This document shows, one piece after another, positions 52,005-60,241 of a DNA stretch of 64,000 bases; within the stretch, counting starts at the first letter, position 1, and the number at the start of each line of letters is the position of its first letter. Both the position numbers and the translations under genes were made by a program. This stretch comes from Brevibacterium daeguense (lineage in GTDB: Bacteria; Actinomycetota; Actinomycetes; Actinomycetales; Brevibacteriaceae), in assembly GCF_021729135.1 (NCBI RefSeq), contig NZ_JAJTWW010000001.1, positions 62,001 through 126,000 of the forward strand, written 5' to 3'. The notes beneath the pieces were generated by a model. That model saw nothing but the letters and a program-made list of their open reading frames with translations, was not told the origin of the DNA and made no database searches.

Positions 52005-52796
52005 TCAGGCCAGCGAGAGCGCGTACGCCGTGACGAACCCTGCGGAGGTGCTCAGGGCGACGGCAGGCCCGCCCGTCTCGTACGCCTCGGGCATGAGCGT
52101 ATCCGCGAGCGAGGCGATCACGGCGCCGGCGGCGACCGCCAGCGGGATGGAGATCACCGCCGGGCTGCTGGCGGCCAGCGGGCCCGCTCCCAGCATCACG
52201 GCGAGGACGAGCACGACTGCGCAGACGGTCCAGACCGTGATGGTCCATGCAGTCGAGCGTCCCTGCTCGCGCATGGACGAGGCACCGACGATCGACTCGG
52301 GCAGATTCGACGCGAAGATCGCGGCGAGCAGCGCGATTCCGCCGGTCCCCTCGGTCAGGGACACTCCGAGTGCGATGTTCTCCGGCGCGCCGTCGAGAGT
52401 CACGGCCGCCAGCAGCGCCAGCCCCGCTGTCCCCCGCACCGACGCAGAGGAGGCGGATCTGTCCGACGCCGCGGCGTCGAGGTCGAGCTTGGCGCTGCCG
52501 GGGTAGTCGTGTGCCGCCTCTTCCCGACCTTCCGGTTGGGCGGCCCGGTCGAGCAGAGCGCTGAGGATCGTGAAGGCGAGAGCACCGGCGAGCAGGCCGA
52601 TGATCGCGGGCACCAGCCCGGCGCGATCGTGGGCGTGCGCGAACAGCTCGAAGCTCAGCGCGGTGATCAGCGCGCCTGCGGCGAAGGACAGGAGGATGGC
52701 CAGGACGCGTTTGGGCAGCTCGAACCGCGCTCCGATGAACGCCCCGATGACGAGCGGGCTCGAGGCGATCACTCCGAACAGCACTGCGGTCAGCAT
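52005..52796 (-). CDS. ZIP-family metal transporter
   Basis: 263 residues, about eight helices. Helix 4 has TLDGAPENIALGVSL and helix 5 ASNLPESIVGAS, the metal-binding pair typical of ZIP, with an acidic cytosolic loop between helices 3 and 4 (EGREEAAHDYPG) instead of a His-rich one. Probable zinc or other divalent metal uptake. I chose ATG 52796 because TACTCT ends 6 nt before it; a 38-codon extension upstream is low-complexity and probably not translated. Confidence 0.88.
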   Translation of the reverse strand: MLTAVLFGVIASSPLVIGAFIGARFELPKRVLAILLSFAAGALITALSFELFAHAHDRAGLVPAIIGLLAGALAFTILSALLDRAAQPEGREEAAHDYPGSAKLDLDAAASDRSASSASVRGTAGLALLAAVTLDGAPENIALGVSLTEGTGGIALLAAIFASNLPESIVGASSMREQGRSTAWTITVWTVCAVVLVLAVMLGAGPLAASSPAVISIPLAVAAGAVIASLADTLMPEAYETGGPAVALSTSAGFVTAYALSLA

Positions 52797-52802
52797 GGGA
52801 TC

Positions 52803-52808
52803 AGAGTA
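52803..52808 (-). promoter_or_regulatory. -10 box (TACTCT), ZIP transporter gene
   Basis: TACTCT on the minus strand ends 6 nt before ATG 52796, fixing a leaderless start inside the longer open frame. Confidence 0.55.
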
Positions 52809-52935
52809 CGGCGCGGGGGTGCCTGCCGCCAGAGACGTGCCGGTGTCGGGAACCAGAGGCGTGCCGGTGCCGGAGGCGAGAGGACGGCTGCGTGGGATTT
52901 CGCGGTTCATCCGCCGTTCGGGTACAGTTGCCTGC

Positions 52936-53020
52936 GGAGGATTCGCCTAGCGGCCTATGGCGCACGCCTGGAACGCGTGTTGGGTTAACGCCCTCAGGGG
53001 TTCAAATCCCCTATCCTCCG
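52936..53020 (+). tRNA. tRNA-Ser (anticodon GGA)
   Basis: 85 nt. Acceptor GGAGGAT/ATCCTCC with discriminator G; anticodon arm CACGC-CTGGAAC-GCGTG gives GGA; a class II variable arm (TTGGGTTAACGCCCTC) and T arm GGGGTTCAAATCCCC are present. No CCA encoded. TACAGT at 52923-52928 is the likely -10, ending 7 nt before the mature end. It reads UCC and UCU. Confidence 0.97.
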
Positions 53021-53027
53021 CGCGAGC

Positions 53028-53063
53028 AAGGCCCCTGACCCCGTGAATGGTGTCAGGGGCCTT
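53028..53063 (+). terminator. Intrinsic terminator of tRNA-Ser(GGA)
   Basis: AAGGCCCCTGAC at 53028-53039 pairs perfectly with GTCAGGGGCCTT at 53052-53063, a 12-bp stem with a 12-nt loop, 7 bp after the tRNA. Confidence 0.85.
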
Positions 53064-53275
53064 CGCGGTGTTCGGGCATCGTGCCGAGTGCAGCGATCGT
53101 TTCATCGGAAGCGCTGGCTCCCAGGAAGACCTGGTGGTGAACCGGGTGGCGCGCATCGATTCGGAGACAACGCGACTTGCCGGAAATGCGGAGCGCCTCT
53201 GCTGGTCAATCGGCGATCGGCAGGACTAGAGTGGACGGCAGTCGATCGTTGTCGAGAAGTGCTCCAGGGGGAGTG

Positions 53276-53623
53276 ATGACCGAGAATTCCGGTGATGCAT
53301 TCGAAGAGGCCCGTGCGGGAGTCTCCGACCAGGAGCTGCAGGCGGAGACCTCCGCCGCGCCGCTGTCGCAGGAGTCAGAGATCTCGACCGAGCAGGTCGA
53401 GCAGTGGGAGGACGATCAGGCGCTGGCAGAGCCCGACAGCGCGATCGATCCCGTGCCGATGGACGGGCGCGACGGGCAGGCCGTGGTCGGCGGCTCCGAT
53501 GATCCTGAGCTCATCGACGCCTCGGATCCGCTCAAGGACCCGCTCCGGTATTCCGATGAGACGGGCGAGCTCCTCGCGGAGATTCCCACTCCGGACTCGC
53601 CGGAGGGCGAGGAGATGCGCTGA
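53276..53623 (+). CDS. Small acidic hypothetical protein
   Basis: 115 residues, strongly acidic, Glu/Asp/Ser-rich with no hydrophobic core and no known domain. The C-terminal half (DPELIDASDPLKDPLRYSDE, GELLAEIPTPDSPEGEEMR) is more ordered-looking than the start. GGGGGAG before ATG 53276 and a TAGAGT box at 53227-53232 support expression. Likely a lineage-specific disordered protein. GTG 53273 is an alternative start. Confidence 0.6.
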   Translation: MTENSGDAFEEARAGVSDQELQAETSAAPLSQESEISTEQVEQWEDDQALAEPDSAIDPVPMDGRDGQAVVGGSDDPELIDASDPLKDPLRYSDETGELLAEIPTPDSPEGEEMR

Positions 53624-53654
53624 GGCGGCTCCCGCCTCGGGCGCGGCCCGTACC

Positions 53655-53686
53655 GACCGGCTCCGGCGAACTCGCCGGGGCCGGTC
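53655..53686. terminator. Hairpin between convergent genes
   Basis: GACCGG...CCGGTC (53655-53660, 53681-53686) encloses a second stem CCGGCG/CGCCGG. It lies between the stops of the acidic protein gene and the Crp-like gene and could end both transcripts. Confidence 0.55.
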
Positions 53687-53745
53687 TGCCGTCCGAGCTT
53701 TCGACCGTGCAGGACTGTGCAGGACTGTGCTCGACCGGGGCAGGT

Positions 53746-54426
53746 CTATGACTGCGCGAGGCGGCCGAGGAGAGCGGGGTCGCTGACCACCACTGTCCGG
53801 GCGTCCGGAGTGGTGATCGCACCGGCCTCGGCCAGGCGCGACAGGCTCCGGCTGAGGGATTCGGGGGTGGTGCTCAGCAGGGAGGCGATGTCCTTCTTGG
53901 GCAGCGGCAGGGCGATCCGGTAGCCGTCCGGAGTCCTCGCGCCCGGCAGTCCGCTGAGGTACTCGGCCAGCCTGGTGTCGACGCTGGACGAGGTGACCGA
54001 GGTCAGACGCTGCTCGGTCTCGGCGAGCCGGCGGGAGACATCCGAGAGCATCGCCAGCCCGATCTCCGGGCGTCTGGCGATCAGCTGCGACAGGTCCGAA
54101 TGGCGGAAGACGCACAGCCGGGACGTCTCCGCGGCAGTGGCGTCGTGATCGGGGCGGGATCCCGTGAGGAATGAGTTCTCGCCGACGTAGTCGCCCGGTT
54201 CGAGAACCCGCAGCAGGTGCTCTCTGCCGTCCGCGGTGATCGAGGATGTGGTGACCAGCCCCTCGTGGAGGACCATGAGCTGGGAGACGTCGTCCCCGCT
54301 CGAGTACAGGCGCTCATGGCGGGTGACGGTGGTCGGCCGCGCGATTGCGGTGACCTCCTGCTGCTGCTCTGCGGTGAGGTGGGCGAAGATCGGGACCCGG
54401 CTCACGCAGGAGTGGACTGGGCTCAT
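53746..54426 (-). CDS. Crp/Fnr-family transcriptional regulator
   Basis: 226 residues. A cNMP-binding-type beta barrel (residues ~15-130: IFAHLTAEQQQEVTAIARP, LYSSGDDVSQLMVLHEG, LEPGDYVGENSFLTG) is followed by the dimer helix and a winged helix (ALPLPKKDIASLLSTTPESL, SRSLSRLAEAGAI). LLSTTPESLSRSL resembles recognition helices of FNR-type members. A single Cys near the N-terminus is not enough for an iron-sulfur cluster, and cAMP-contact residues are not conserved, so the signal is unknown. Leaderless ATG at 54426. Confidence 0.92.
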   Translation of the reverse strand: MSPVHSCVSRVPIFAHLTAEQQQEVTAIARPTTVTRHERLYSSGDDVSQLMVLHEGLVTTSSITADGREHLLRVLEPGDYVGENSFLTGSRPDHDATAAETSRLCVFRHSDLSQLIARRPEIGLAMLSDVSRRLAETEQRLTSVTSSSVDTRLAEYLSGLPGARTPDGYRIALPLPKKDIASLLSTTPESLSRSLSRLAEAGAITTPDARTVVVSDPALLGRLAQS

Positions 54427-54432
54427 GCTCGT

Positions 54433-54438
54433 ACGGTA
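54433..54438 (-). promoter_or_regulatory. -10 box (TACCGT), Crp-like gene
   Basis: TACCGT on the minus strand ends 6 nt before ATG 54426; identical box and spacing to the ClgR/PopR-like gene. Confidence 0.6.
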
Positions 54439-54636
54439 GCAGGCCCGCTGATCACCGGGCGCAGGCGTGCGCCGGTCCCGCTGTCGGCCCGCCGCCTCGG
54501 CACGGCTCGGCGTGCTTCCCGCTCCCCGGGCCGCGGCGGTAGTATTGGCGAGGCAGTCACTCGTCGATCCACCCCAACCCCATTCGTCCCCAGAATTCGT
54601 CGGGCCCGCTTCGGTGTCCGCAAGAAGGAGGTCGCC

Positions 54637-55026
54637 ATGAGCGATCAATACGGTTCTCAGCCGCCTCAGTACGGCCAGCAGCAGTACGGCCAGCCCCAGT
54701 ACGGTCAGCCTCAGTACGGTCAGCCGTACTCCTCCGGTCCCGGCGGAGGTCAGCAGGATCCGGGTCAGACGCTCGGCATCGTGTCGCTGGTGGCTTCGAT
54801 CGCCTCGTTCTTCATCCTGCCGCTGATCGGATCCATCGTGGGCATCATCTGCGGCCGGATGGCCCGCACGAAGTCGCGCGAAGCCGGGTTCGGCGACAAT
54901 GCGCTCGGCAAGTGGGGCTTCATCATCGGCATCATCTCGCTGATCCTGGCCGTGCTGGGCATCATCATCGGCATCATCGTCGTGATCATCGGCGTCTCGT
55001 CGGCCGGGATGTCGGCGGGCTACTGA
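54637..55026 (+). CDS. DUF4190-like membrane protein with YGQP repeats
   Basis: 129 residues. The first ~45 are Gln/Tyr/Gly/Pro-rich, with four near-exact QYGQP repeats. Two long hydrophobic hairpins follow (LGIVSLVASIASFFILPLIG and GFIIGIISLILAVLGIIIG) around a basic loop (GRMARTKSREAG). This is the DUF4190 layout, common in actinobacteria; function not established. AGGAGG precedes the ATG. A hairpin follows the gene. Confidence 0.85.
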   Translation: MSDQYGSQPPQYGQQQYGQPQYGQPQYGQPYSSGPGGGQQDPGQTLGIVSLVASIASFFILPLIGSIVGIICGRMARTKSREAGFGDNALGKWGFIIGIISLILAVLGIIIGIIVVIIGVSSAGMSAGY

Positions 55027-55068
55027 GTCCGCTCCGCCGAAAGCGGTCGGCAGCCGGACTGTCGTGTC

Positions 55069-55100
55069 GGGCCGGAAGGATCTGCGGGTCCCTCCGGCCC
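55069..55100 (+). terminator. Hairpin after the DUF4190-like gene
   Basis: GGGCCGGA (55069-55076) pairs with TCCGGCCC (55093-55100), extendable by two pairs past one mismatch. TTCTG follows. It lies 43 bp after the stop codon. Confidence 0.6.
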
Positions 55101-55224
55101 TTCTGCTATGCGGCGACGGCCGTGAGACTGTCCGTGAGCCGGCGCCTCGGCTACCGTGAGAACAGCGCCGTGAGAACAGCGGCCGCGACGGACAGCGAGG
55201 CGGGCGACCCGAGGAGAACCAGCC

Positions 55225-56469
55225 ATGAGCGAAGTCATCGTCATCGGAGCCGGACCGGCGGGATTGCGCACAGCAGCGCTCGTCGCTGACGCCGGTCACA
55301 CGGTGACGGTCCTCGAGGCGACCGGCCGCATCGGAGGCCGAGTGGGCAGCCGCCGGGTGGGCGAGTACCAGCTCGACACCGGGTTTCAGCTGGTCAATCC
55401 CGGCTACCCGGCGCTCCGCGACGCCCTGGACATCGCGGCGCTCGACCTCAGACCGTTCGCGGCGGGGGTCTTCGTGCGCACCGCCCGCGGACGGAGGATC
55501 GTCGCCGATCCCGCTCGGGAGCCGCAGCTGGCATTCCGCACCCTCCGCTCCGGACTGCTGTCCCCGCGCGAAATTCCCAGGCTGCTGGCGCTGATCGGTC
55601 GGGTCCCCAGCATCGACAAGCCCTTCGGCGAATGGCTCGACGAGCACCGGATCATGGGCCCGCTGCGCCACGCCGTCATCGAACCCTTCGCGGCGGGCCT
55701 GGTCGCGCAGGATGCAGCCACCGCGAGCACCCAGTACCTGCTGTGGCTGTTCAAGCTGTTCGTCTCGGCCACCCCTTCGGTGCCGGCAGGCGGAATGCAA
55801 TCCGTCGCCGAGGCGCTCGCCGCCTCCGCCCGTGCGTCCGGGGCGCGCATTCGGCTGGACACGGAAGTCGTCGGCATCGAACGCCTCGGCTCGGGGGTCC
55901 GGGTGCGGACCGACGAGGAGACGCATGAGGCGGGTGCGGTGGTGCTGGCCGCGGGTCTGACAACCGACCTGGGCCTGGCGGTGCCGCCCGTGCGCACCCT
56001 CGGGGTCACGACCTGGTGGTTCGGTGCCGAGGTGCCCCCGCAGCGCCAGGGACTGCTGGCGCTCGACGGGCGTGCACCTGTCGGGATCGTCAACACGGCC
56101 GCGGAGATCACTGCGGCAGCCCCCGAGTACGCTCCCGCCGGTCGCCACCTCGTCGCCGCCAACACGCCGATTCGGCGAGGCGCAGGCGGTGGCGATCCGC
56201 AGGAATCCGAAGTCCGCCGGGCGATCGCCGATCTGTACGGAGTGAGCACCCAGCGCTGGGAGCTGCTGGCGGTCGACGTCTGGGAGGATGCCCTGCCGAC
56301 CTCCGGTGTCGGTGTGACCGACCGCAGGGAGCCGGTTGTCGACGGGCCGGTGTTCGTCGCGGGTGACCGGTACCGGACGAGCTCGCTCAACGGCGCGCTG
56401 GAGTCCGGTGCGGCGGCGGCGCGACGGGTCAACTACCACCTGGCTTCGGGGCGCAGCCTGAGATCCTGA
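55225..56469 (+). CDS. FAD-dependent amine-oxidase/phytoene-desaturase-like oxidoreductase
   Basis: 414 residues. N-terminal dinucleotide motif VIVIGAGPAGLRTAALVADAG followed by TVLEATGRIGGRVGSR, and the C-terminal FAD motif VFVAGDRYRTSSLNGALESGAAAA, define the flavin amine oxidase superfamily. LDTGFQLVNPGYPALRD and the GGMQSVAEALAASARASGA segment resemble protoporphyrinogen oxidase and carotenoid desaturase relatives. No carotenoid or heme genes adjoin, so the substrate is open. GAGGAGAA precedes the ATG. Confidence 0.87.
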   Translation: MSEVIVIGAGPAGLRTAALVADAGHTVTVLEATGRIGGRVGSRRVGEYQLDTGFQLVNPGYPALRDALDIAALDLRPFAAGVFVRTARGRRIVADPAREPQLAFRTLRSGLLSPREIPRLLALIGRVPSIDKPFGEWLDEHRIMGPLRHAVIEPFAAGLVAQDAATASTQYLLWLFKLFVSATPSVPAGGMQSVAEALAASARASGARIRLDTEVVGIERLGSGVRVRTDEETHEAGAVVLAAGLTTDLGLAVPPVRTLGVTTWWFGAEVPPQRQGLLALDGRAPVGIVNTAAEITAAAPEYAPAGRHLVAANTPIRRGAGGGDPQESEVRRAIADLYGVSTQRWELLAVDVWEDALPTSGVGVTDRREPVVDGPVFVAGDRYRTSSLNGALESGAAAARRVNYHLASGRSLRS

Positions 56470-56548
56470 GGCTCACGTCAGGGACGACCGGGTCAGGACA
56501 GCGCCGGGACGAGCGGGCGTAGGCAGGGGCCAGCCTCTTCCAGCCGGT

Positions 56549-57001
56549 TCAGGACAGCGTCGCGGCGGCGACGGTGGCTGCCATCTCGGTCAGGGCGCTC
56601 CGGTGGTCATCGGTGACCTCGCCGGTGAAGATGACGGGGTCGCTGGCCAGCCGCCAGCCGAGCCCGGTGGTGATCGACTCCATGGCGCGCTCGGCACCCG
56701 TCGTGTCGTAGCCGCCGTGGATCCAGTACGAGAACGGCCGCTTGGCGGTCTGCTCGCGGACATCGTAGTAGGTGGTGTCGAAGAAGTGCTTGAGCGCTCC
56801 GGAGATATAGCCGAAGTTCGCCGTTGTGCCGAGCACGTAGGCGTCGGCGGCCAGCACGTCGTCCACCGTGGCTTCGAGCGCCTGCCGCTCGACGAACTCC
56901 ACGCCCTCGAGCTCGGGCATCGAGAGGCCTTCCCGCGCGGCTTCTGCCAGCTGCGCAGTCGCCGGCGAGGGGGAGTGGTGGACCAGAAGCACTGTGGTCA
57001 T
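56549..57001 (-). CDS. Flavodoxin-like FMN-binding protein (NAD(P)H-dependent reductase type)
   Basis: 150 residues. VLLVHHSPSPATAQLAEAAREG is the phosphate-binding loop, AYVLGTTANFGYISGALKHFFD the second FMN loop, and the KRPFSYWIHGGYDT stretch the third. Fits the flavodoxin family of small quinone or NADPH-dependent reductases. It has its own -10 box and is not part of the operon behind it. Confidence 0.9.
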   Translation of the reverse strand: MTTVLLVHHSPSPATAQLAEAAREGLSMPELEGVEFVERQALEATVDDVLAADAYVLGTTANFGYISGALKHFFDTTYYDVREQTAKRPFSYWIHGGYDTTGAERAMESITTGLGWRLASDPVIFTGEVTDDHRSALTEMAATVAAATLS

Positions 57002-57007
57002 GCCGCC

Positions 57008-57013
57008 AGCTTA
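57008..57013 (-). promoter_or_regulatory. -10 box (TAAGCT), flavodoxin-like gene
   Basis: TAAGCT on the minus strand ends 6 nt before ATG 57001. Likely leaderless. Confidence 0.5.
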
Positions 57014-57067
57014 GGGAAGACGAACGGATCCGTCGAGGGTTCGGACGCGGTCGGATCTGTCGACCGG

Positions 57068-58669
57068 TCAGTAGCCGACCCAGGCGCCGCGCTGCTGGTC
57101 GATCACTCGGGGGTGCAGGAGCGATGAGGGCTCGACCTCTCCCACCGAGTCGCGGTCCCGGTCCGGCGGGAAGACGAGCGCGGCGGCGAGCACCTCGGGC
57201 GTGGCGAAGCGGAGGTCAGCGGGCGCGGCGGCGGGCAGCTCGACGGCCGGCGCCTCCCCCTTCGCGGCCAGGAAGTATCCCCAGTCCCCGAAGCTCGGAA
57301 CGTCGACGTGATAAGGCGTGGTCCGGAAGCCGGCCCGGGCGACACTCTCTCCGATGCCCCAGTACGCCTCGGGCGCGAAGTAGGGCGATCCCGCCTGGAC
57401 CACGAGCCGGGCGTCGGGCTTCATCGCCCGGTCGACGAGGCCGTAGAACTCGATGCTGTAGAGCTTCGAGGTCCCGACGTCATCCGGGTCCGGCAGATCC
57501 GCGATCACCACGTCGTAGGCCTCCGAGTTCTCCTCGCGCAGCCAGGTGAAGGCGTCGGCGGGGACGTACTCCACCCGGGGGTCGTCGAAGGCGCTGTCGT
57601 TGAACTCGGTGAAGTGCTCGTCGGTGCGGGCCAGCTCGACGACCGCGGGATCGAGGTCGACCAGGGTCACCTGCTCGACATCGGGGTATCTGAGGACTTC
57701 GCGGATCGCCATGCCATCACCGCCGCCGAGCACGAGCACCCGATCGCGGGAGCCGTTCAGGGCCGGATGGACCAGGGTCTCGTGGTAGCGGTACTCGTCA
57801 TTCGATGCGAACTGCAGGTCCCCGTTGAGGAACAGCCGCGTGTCCTGCGTCCGCGGGTGCCGGGTGACGACGATGTCCTGGTACTGGCTGCGCTCGGCGG
57901 TGACGATCGGGTCGCGGTAGATCCGCTGCCGCGAGGTGATCTCGATGGCGTCGGTGTAGATCCACGCGAAGGTCAGGAGCGCGAGGATCACAGCCAGCCC
58001 CGCAGCGAGGCCCGCGCGCAGCCGTCGGTTCAGCCGGCGGCGGAAGAGCCACAGGACGATCACGATCCCGGTCGTCGCATTGATCATCCCGACCGCCAGC
58101 ACCCCGCGCGGCAGCCCGAGGAGCGGCAGGAGCAGGAAGGGGAATGCCAGCCCACCGATGAGCCCGCCGACATAGTCGGCGGCGAACAGATCCGCGACGG
58201 CGGTCGAGGCGCGCTGGGCCCGGATCCGCTGGATGAGCTCCATGAGCAGCGGGATCTCGGCGCCGATCAGCGCGCCGATGACGAAGGCGAGCAGCACCAT
58301 CGCCGTGGTGTACATGTTGATGTAGGCGAACGCCAGGTAGAGCAGGAGGATCGACAGGCCGCCGATGACCCCGAGGGCCGCCTCGATGACGGCGAACGAC
58401 AGCGCGGCGTGGGACGTCAGCCGCTTGGCGAGCAGAGACCCCACACCCATCGCGAAGACCATGACGGACAGCACGATCGAGGCCTGGACGATGGTGTCGC
58501 CGAGCAGGTAGGAGCCCAGCGCCACGAGTGCGAGTTCGTAGACCATGCCGCACGACGCACACACGAAGACGGCGAACATCACGAAGAAGCGCGCCGGTCC
58601 GGGGCGAACGGGCAGGTTGAGCGGGGCGTCGTCCGCGGTGGGACCCGTGGTGGCGGTGGGCGAGGTCAC
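57068..58669 (-). CDS. Membrane-bound polyamine aminopropyltransferase (spermidine-synthase-like)
   Basis: 533 residues. The N-terminal ~235 residues hold about seven membrane helices (FFVMFAVFVCASCGMVYELALVAL onwards in part). The C-terminal domain is a full spermidine-synthase fold: YQDIVVTRH, LFLNGDLQFASNDEYRYHETLVHP, decarboxy-SAM-binding LVLGGGDGMAIREVL and TLVDLDPAVVELA, YVPADAFTWL and the catalytic VVIADLPDPDD. Retained active-site residues suggest a real transferase, but the acceptor need not be putrescine. GTG start; the weak ribosome site and 19-bp gap suggest coupling to the DUF350 gene. Last gene of a five-gene operon. Confidence 0.88.
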   Translation of the reverse strand: MTSPTATTGPTADDAPLNLPVRPGPARFFVMFAVFVCASCGMVYELALVALGSYLLGDTIVQASIVLSVMVFAMGVGSLLAKRLTSHAALSFAVIEAALGVIGGLSILLLYLAFAYINMYTTAMVLLAFVIGALIGAEIPLLMELIQRIRAQRASTAVADLFAADYVGGLIGGLAFPFLLLPLLGLPRGVLAVGMINATTGIVIVLWLFRRRLNRRLRAGLAAGLAVILALLTFAWIYTDAIEITSRQRIYRDPIVTAERSQYQDIVVTRHPRTQDTRLFLNGDLQFASNDEYRYHETLVHPALNGSRDRVLVLGGGDGMAIREVLRYPDVEQVTLVDLDPAVVELARTDEHFTEFNDSAFDDPRVEYVPADAFTWLREENSEAYDVVIADLPDPDDVGTSKLYSIEFYGLVDRAMKPDARLVVQAGSPYFAPEAYWGIGESVARAGFRTTPYHVDVPSFGDWGYFLAAKGEAPAVELPAAAPADLRFATPEVLAAALVFPPDRDRDSVGEVEPSSLLHPRVIDQQRGAWVGY

Positions 58670-58688
58670 AAGCGGTTCAGGTTGGGAA

Positions 58689-59114
58689 TCAGAGCAGTGC
58701 CGACGCCATGATGATGGCGATGCCGATGTGCGTGGAGGCGTTGACCCACACGGCGGGGTGGATATTCTCCGCGTGCACGAGGTCGCCGAGCCTGCCCGGT
58801 GTCAGCGCATCGACGATGAGGAAGCTCAGCGCCATCACGATGATCCCGACGAGCCCGTAGACGATCGTCGAGACGATGCCCCAGAACAGGTCGGCAGCGC
58901 TGGCGCGGATCGCGGCGGCGACGATGATCGACACGCCGAGCAGGTTCGAGGCCACGAGGATCGCGGCATTGCGGGACTTCTCCTTCCACAGGAGCTCGTG
59001 CAGCTTGCCCGGGGTGATCAGATCGACCACGCCGTAGCCGACGAGCATCAGCAGCAGACCGGAGAACGCGAAGGCGAGGACGATGCCGGATTCGATGAGC
59101 AGGGCAGTGAACAT
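58689..59114 (-). CDS. DUF350 membrane protein (YjfL-like)
   Basis: 141 residues, four helices in two similar halves (LMLVGYGVVDLITPGKLHELL and VMALSFLIVDALTPGRLGDLV), the hallmark of DUF350. Each half carries an acidic Asp after a hydrophobic helix and a TPG(K/R)L turn. Function unknown; members often sit near PspA-like, DUF4178 or spermidine-synthase-like genes. GAAAGG precedes the ATG. Confidence 0.9.
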   Translation of the reverse strand: MFTALLIESGIVLAFAFSGLLLMLVGYGVVDLITPGKLHELLWKEKSRNAAILVASNLLGVSIIVAAAIRASAADLFWGIVSTIVYGLVGIIVMALSFLIVDALTPGRLGDLVHAENIHPAVWVNASTHIGIAIIMASALL

Positions 59115-59156
59115 GGTGGGCCTTTCGTGCGCACTGAGAGGTCAGGGGGATGGGTG

Positions 59157-59675
59157 CTACTTGCCGGAGCCGGATCCTCCGCCGCGGTAGCCGGAGCCCC
59201 CGCCGTAGTTGGACCCGGAGTCGGACCCGCCGCCGGTGAAGAACGGCAGGAACCAGATGCCGCCGCCGCCGGATCGGTTGGAGGTGTCGCAGCCCACGTA
59301 GCGGTAGTCGGCGCCCTCCTTGACGTAGTCCCCGCGGTCCGGGTTCGACACGTATTGTCCGTCCCGCAGGTCGTAGTCCCCGCAGTTGTACGAACCCGAC
59401 CGGTTGGAGCACGAGCCGATGAGGGTGAGCAGCACGAAGACGAGGATGAGCAGACCCACGATGCAGCCGCAGCCCTTGCCGGCTCGCTTGCCGCCCTCGT
59501 TCCCCCCGAAGTTCTGGGGGTTGCTGAACTGATGGGAGCCCGGGCGTTCGTGCTCGTCGTCGGAGTTCTGCGCCCTGTCGAAGTCGAAGGAGCCGCCGCT
59601 CATCGAGACGCGGGGGTCCCGCGGCTCTCGGGAGCCTCCCGCGCGCTGACCGTCGGAGTCGAAGGGAGAGCTCAT
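59157..59675 (-). CDS. Small single-pass membrane protein, Gly/Ser-rich (DUF4247-like)
   Basis: 172 residues. A polar N-terminus (~65 residues), one hydrophobic helix (CGCIVGLLILVFVLLTLIGSC), then an external Cys-containing domain (SYNCGDYDLRDGQYVSNPDRG, DYRYVGCDTSNRSG) and a Gly/Ser tail. Two external cysteines could form a disulfide. Proteins of the DUF4247 type occupy this place in similar actinobacterial operons, but I am not certain of the family. Its ATG overlaps the DUF2617 stop (ATGA). Confidence 0.7.
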   Translation of the reverse strand: MSSPFDSDGQRAGGSREPRDPRVSMSGGSFDFDRAQNSDDEHERPGSHQFSNPQNFGGNEGGKRAGKGCGCIVGLLILVFVLLTLIGSCSNRSGSYNCGDYDLRDGQYVSNPDRGDYVKEGADYRYVGCDTSNRSGGGGIWFLPFFTGGGSDSGSNYGGGSGYRGGGSGSGK

Positions 59676-60241
59676 GCGGGTACCTCACAGAGACCGTGCT
59701 CGTCAGCGTGCAGGGACCATGGGAGGTCCGCGACGCGGGTGCGGGTGTGCACGATCTCGCCGTGCTGCGGATAGCAGTGCCAGGTGCGCCAGCGGAGTCC
59801 GCCCGCTTCAGGACGCTCGAGCGCCAGCGCGGTGACGGCTGCGGGATGGCCGGGGAACCGGGCGATGCAGTGGAAAGGACGAGCCTGTGCCGTGTCGACG
59901 ATGCGGTCGACGGCCCGGCGGAAGCCCCTCGGCTCGGCGCGCTCGACCCGGGAGCGGAAGCTGTGACCGGCCCCGGCAGTGGTCTCGTCGCTGCGGCTGT
60001 CGGAAGCCGGCAGATCGGGTGGTGTCCCAGGCAGGCAGGCGAGGGTTTCGACGAGGACGTCGCGAGCGCCGTCGACGATGATGACCTGGTGTGAGCAGCC
60101 GAGCACATTGAGCTCCAGCCGCACGTTCGGCGCCAGCGGCACCACGGTGCTGCTGACCGCGGGCAGCCGCGGGAGTGTGCGCGCGAACGTCAGCTCAGCG
60201 GCCGAGGTGTCCGCGAACGGAAGCGACAGGCTCTCGATCAT
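59672..60241 (-). CDS. DUF2617-family protein
   Basis: 189 residues, soluble, with no signal or membrane segment. It begins SLSLPFADTSAAELTFARTLP, includes LELNVLGCSHQVIIVDG and ALALERPEAGGLRWRTWHCYPQHGEIVHTRTRV-type strands (quoted in part). These features match DUF2617, known only from actinobacteria and of unknown function. ATG 60241 shares a base with the DUF4178 stop (TGATG), so the long upstream frame is not used. Confidence 0.8.
   Translation of the reverse strand: MIESLSLPFADTSAAELTFARTLPRLPAVSSTVVPLAPNVRLELNVLGCSHQVIIVDGARDVLVETLACLPGTPPDLPASDSRSDETTAGAGHSFRSRVERAEPRGFRRAVDRIVDTAQARPFHCIARFPGHPAAVTALALERPEAGGLRWRTWHCYPQHGEIVHTRTRVADLPWSLHADEHGLCEVPA

Noticed and set aside
53746-56439. 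Very long minus-strand open frame running through the amine-oxidase-like gene
   Set aside because: Only the part from 54426 downstream encodes a recognisable Crp-like protein; the rest is antisense to a well-supported flavoprotein gene and the YGQP membrane protein. High GC leaves antisense frames open.
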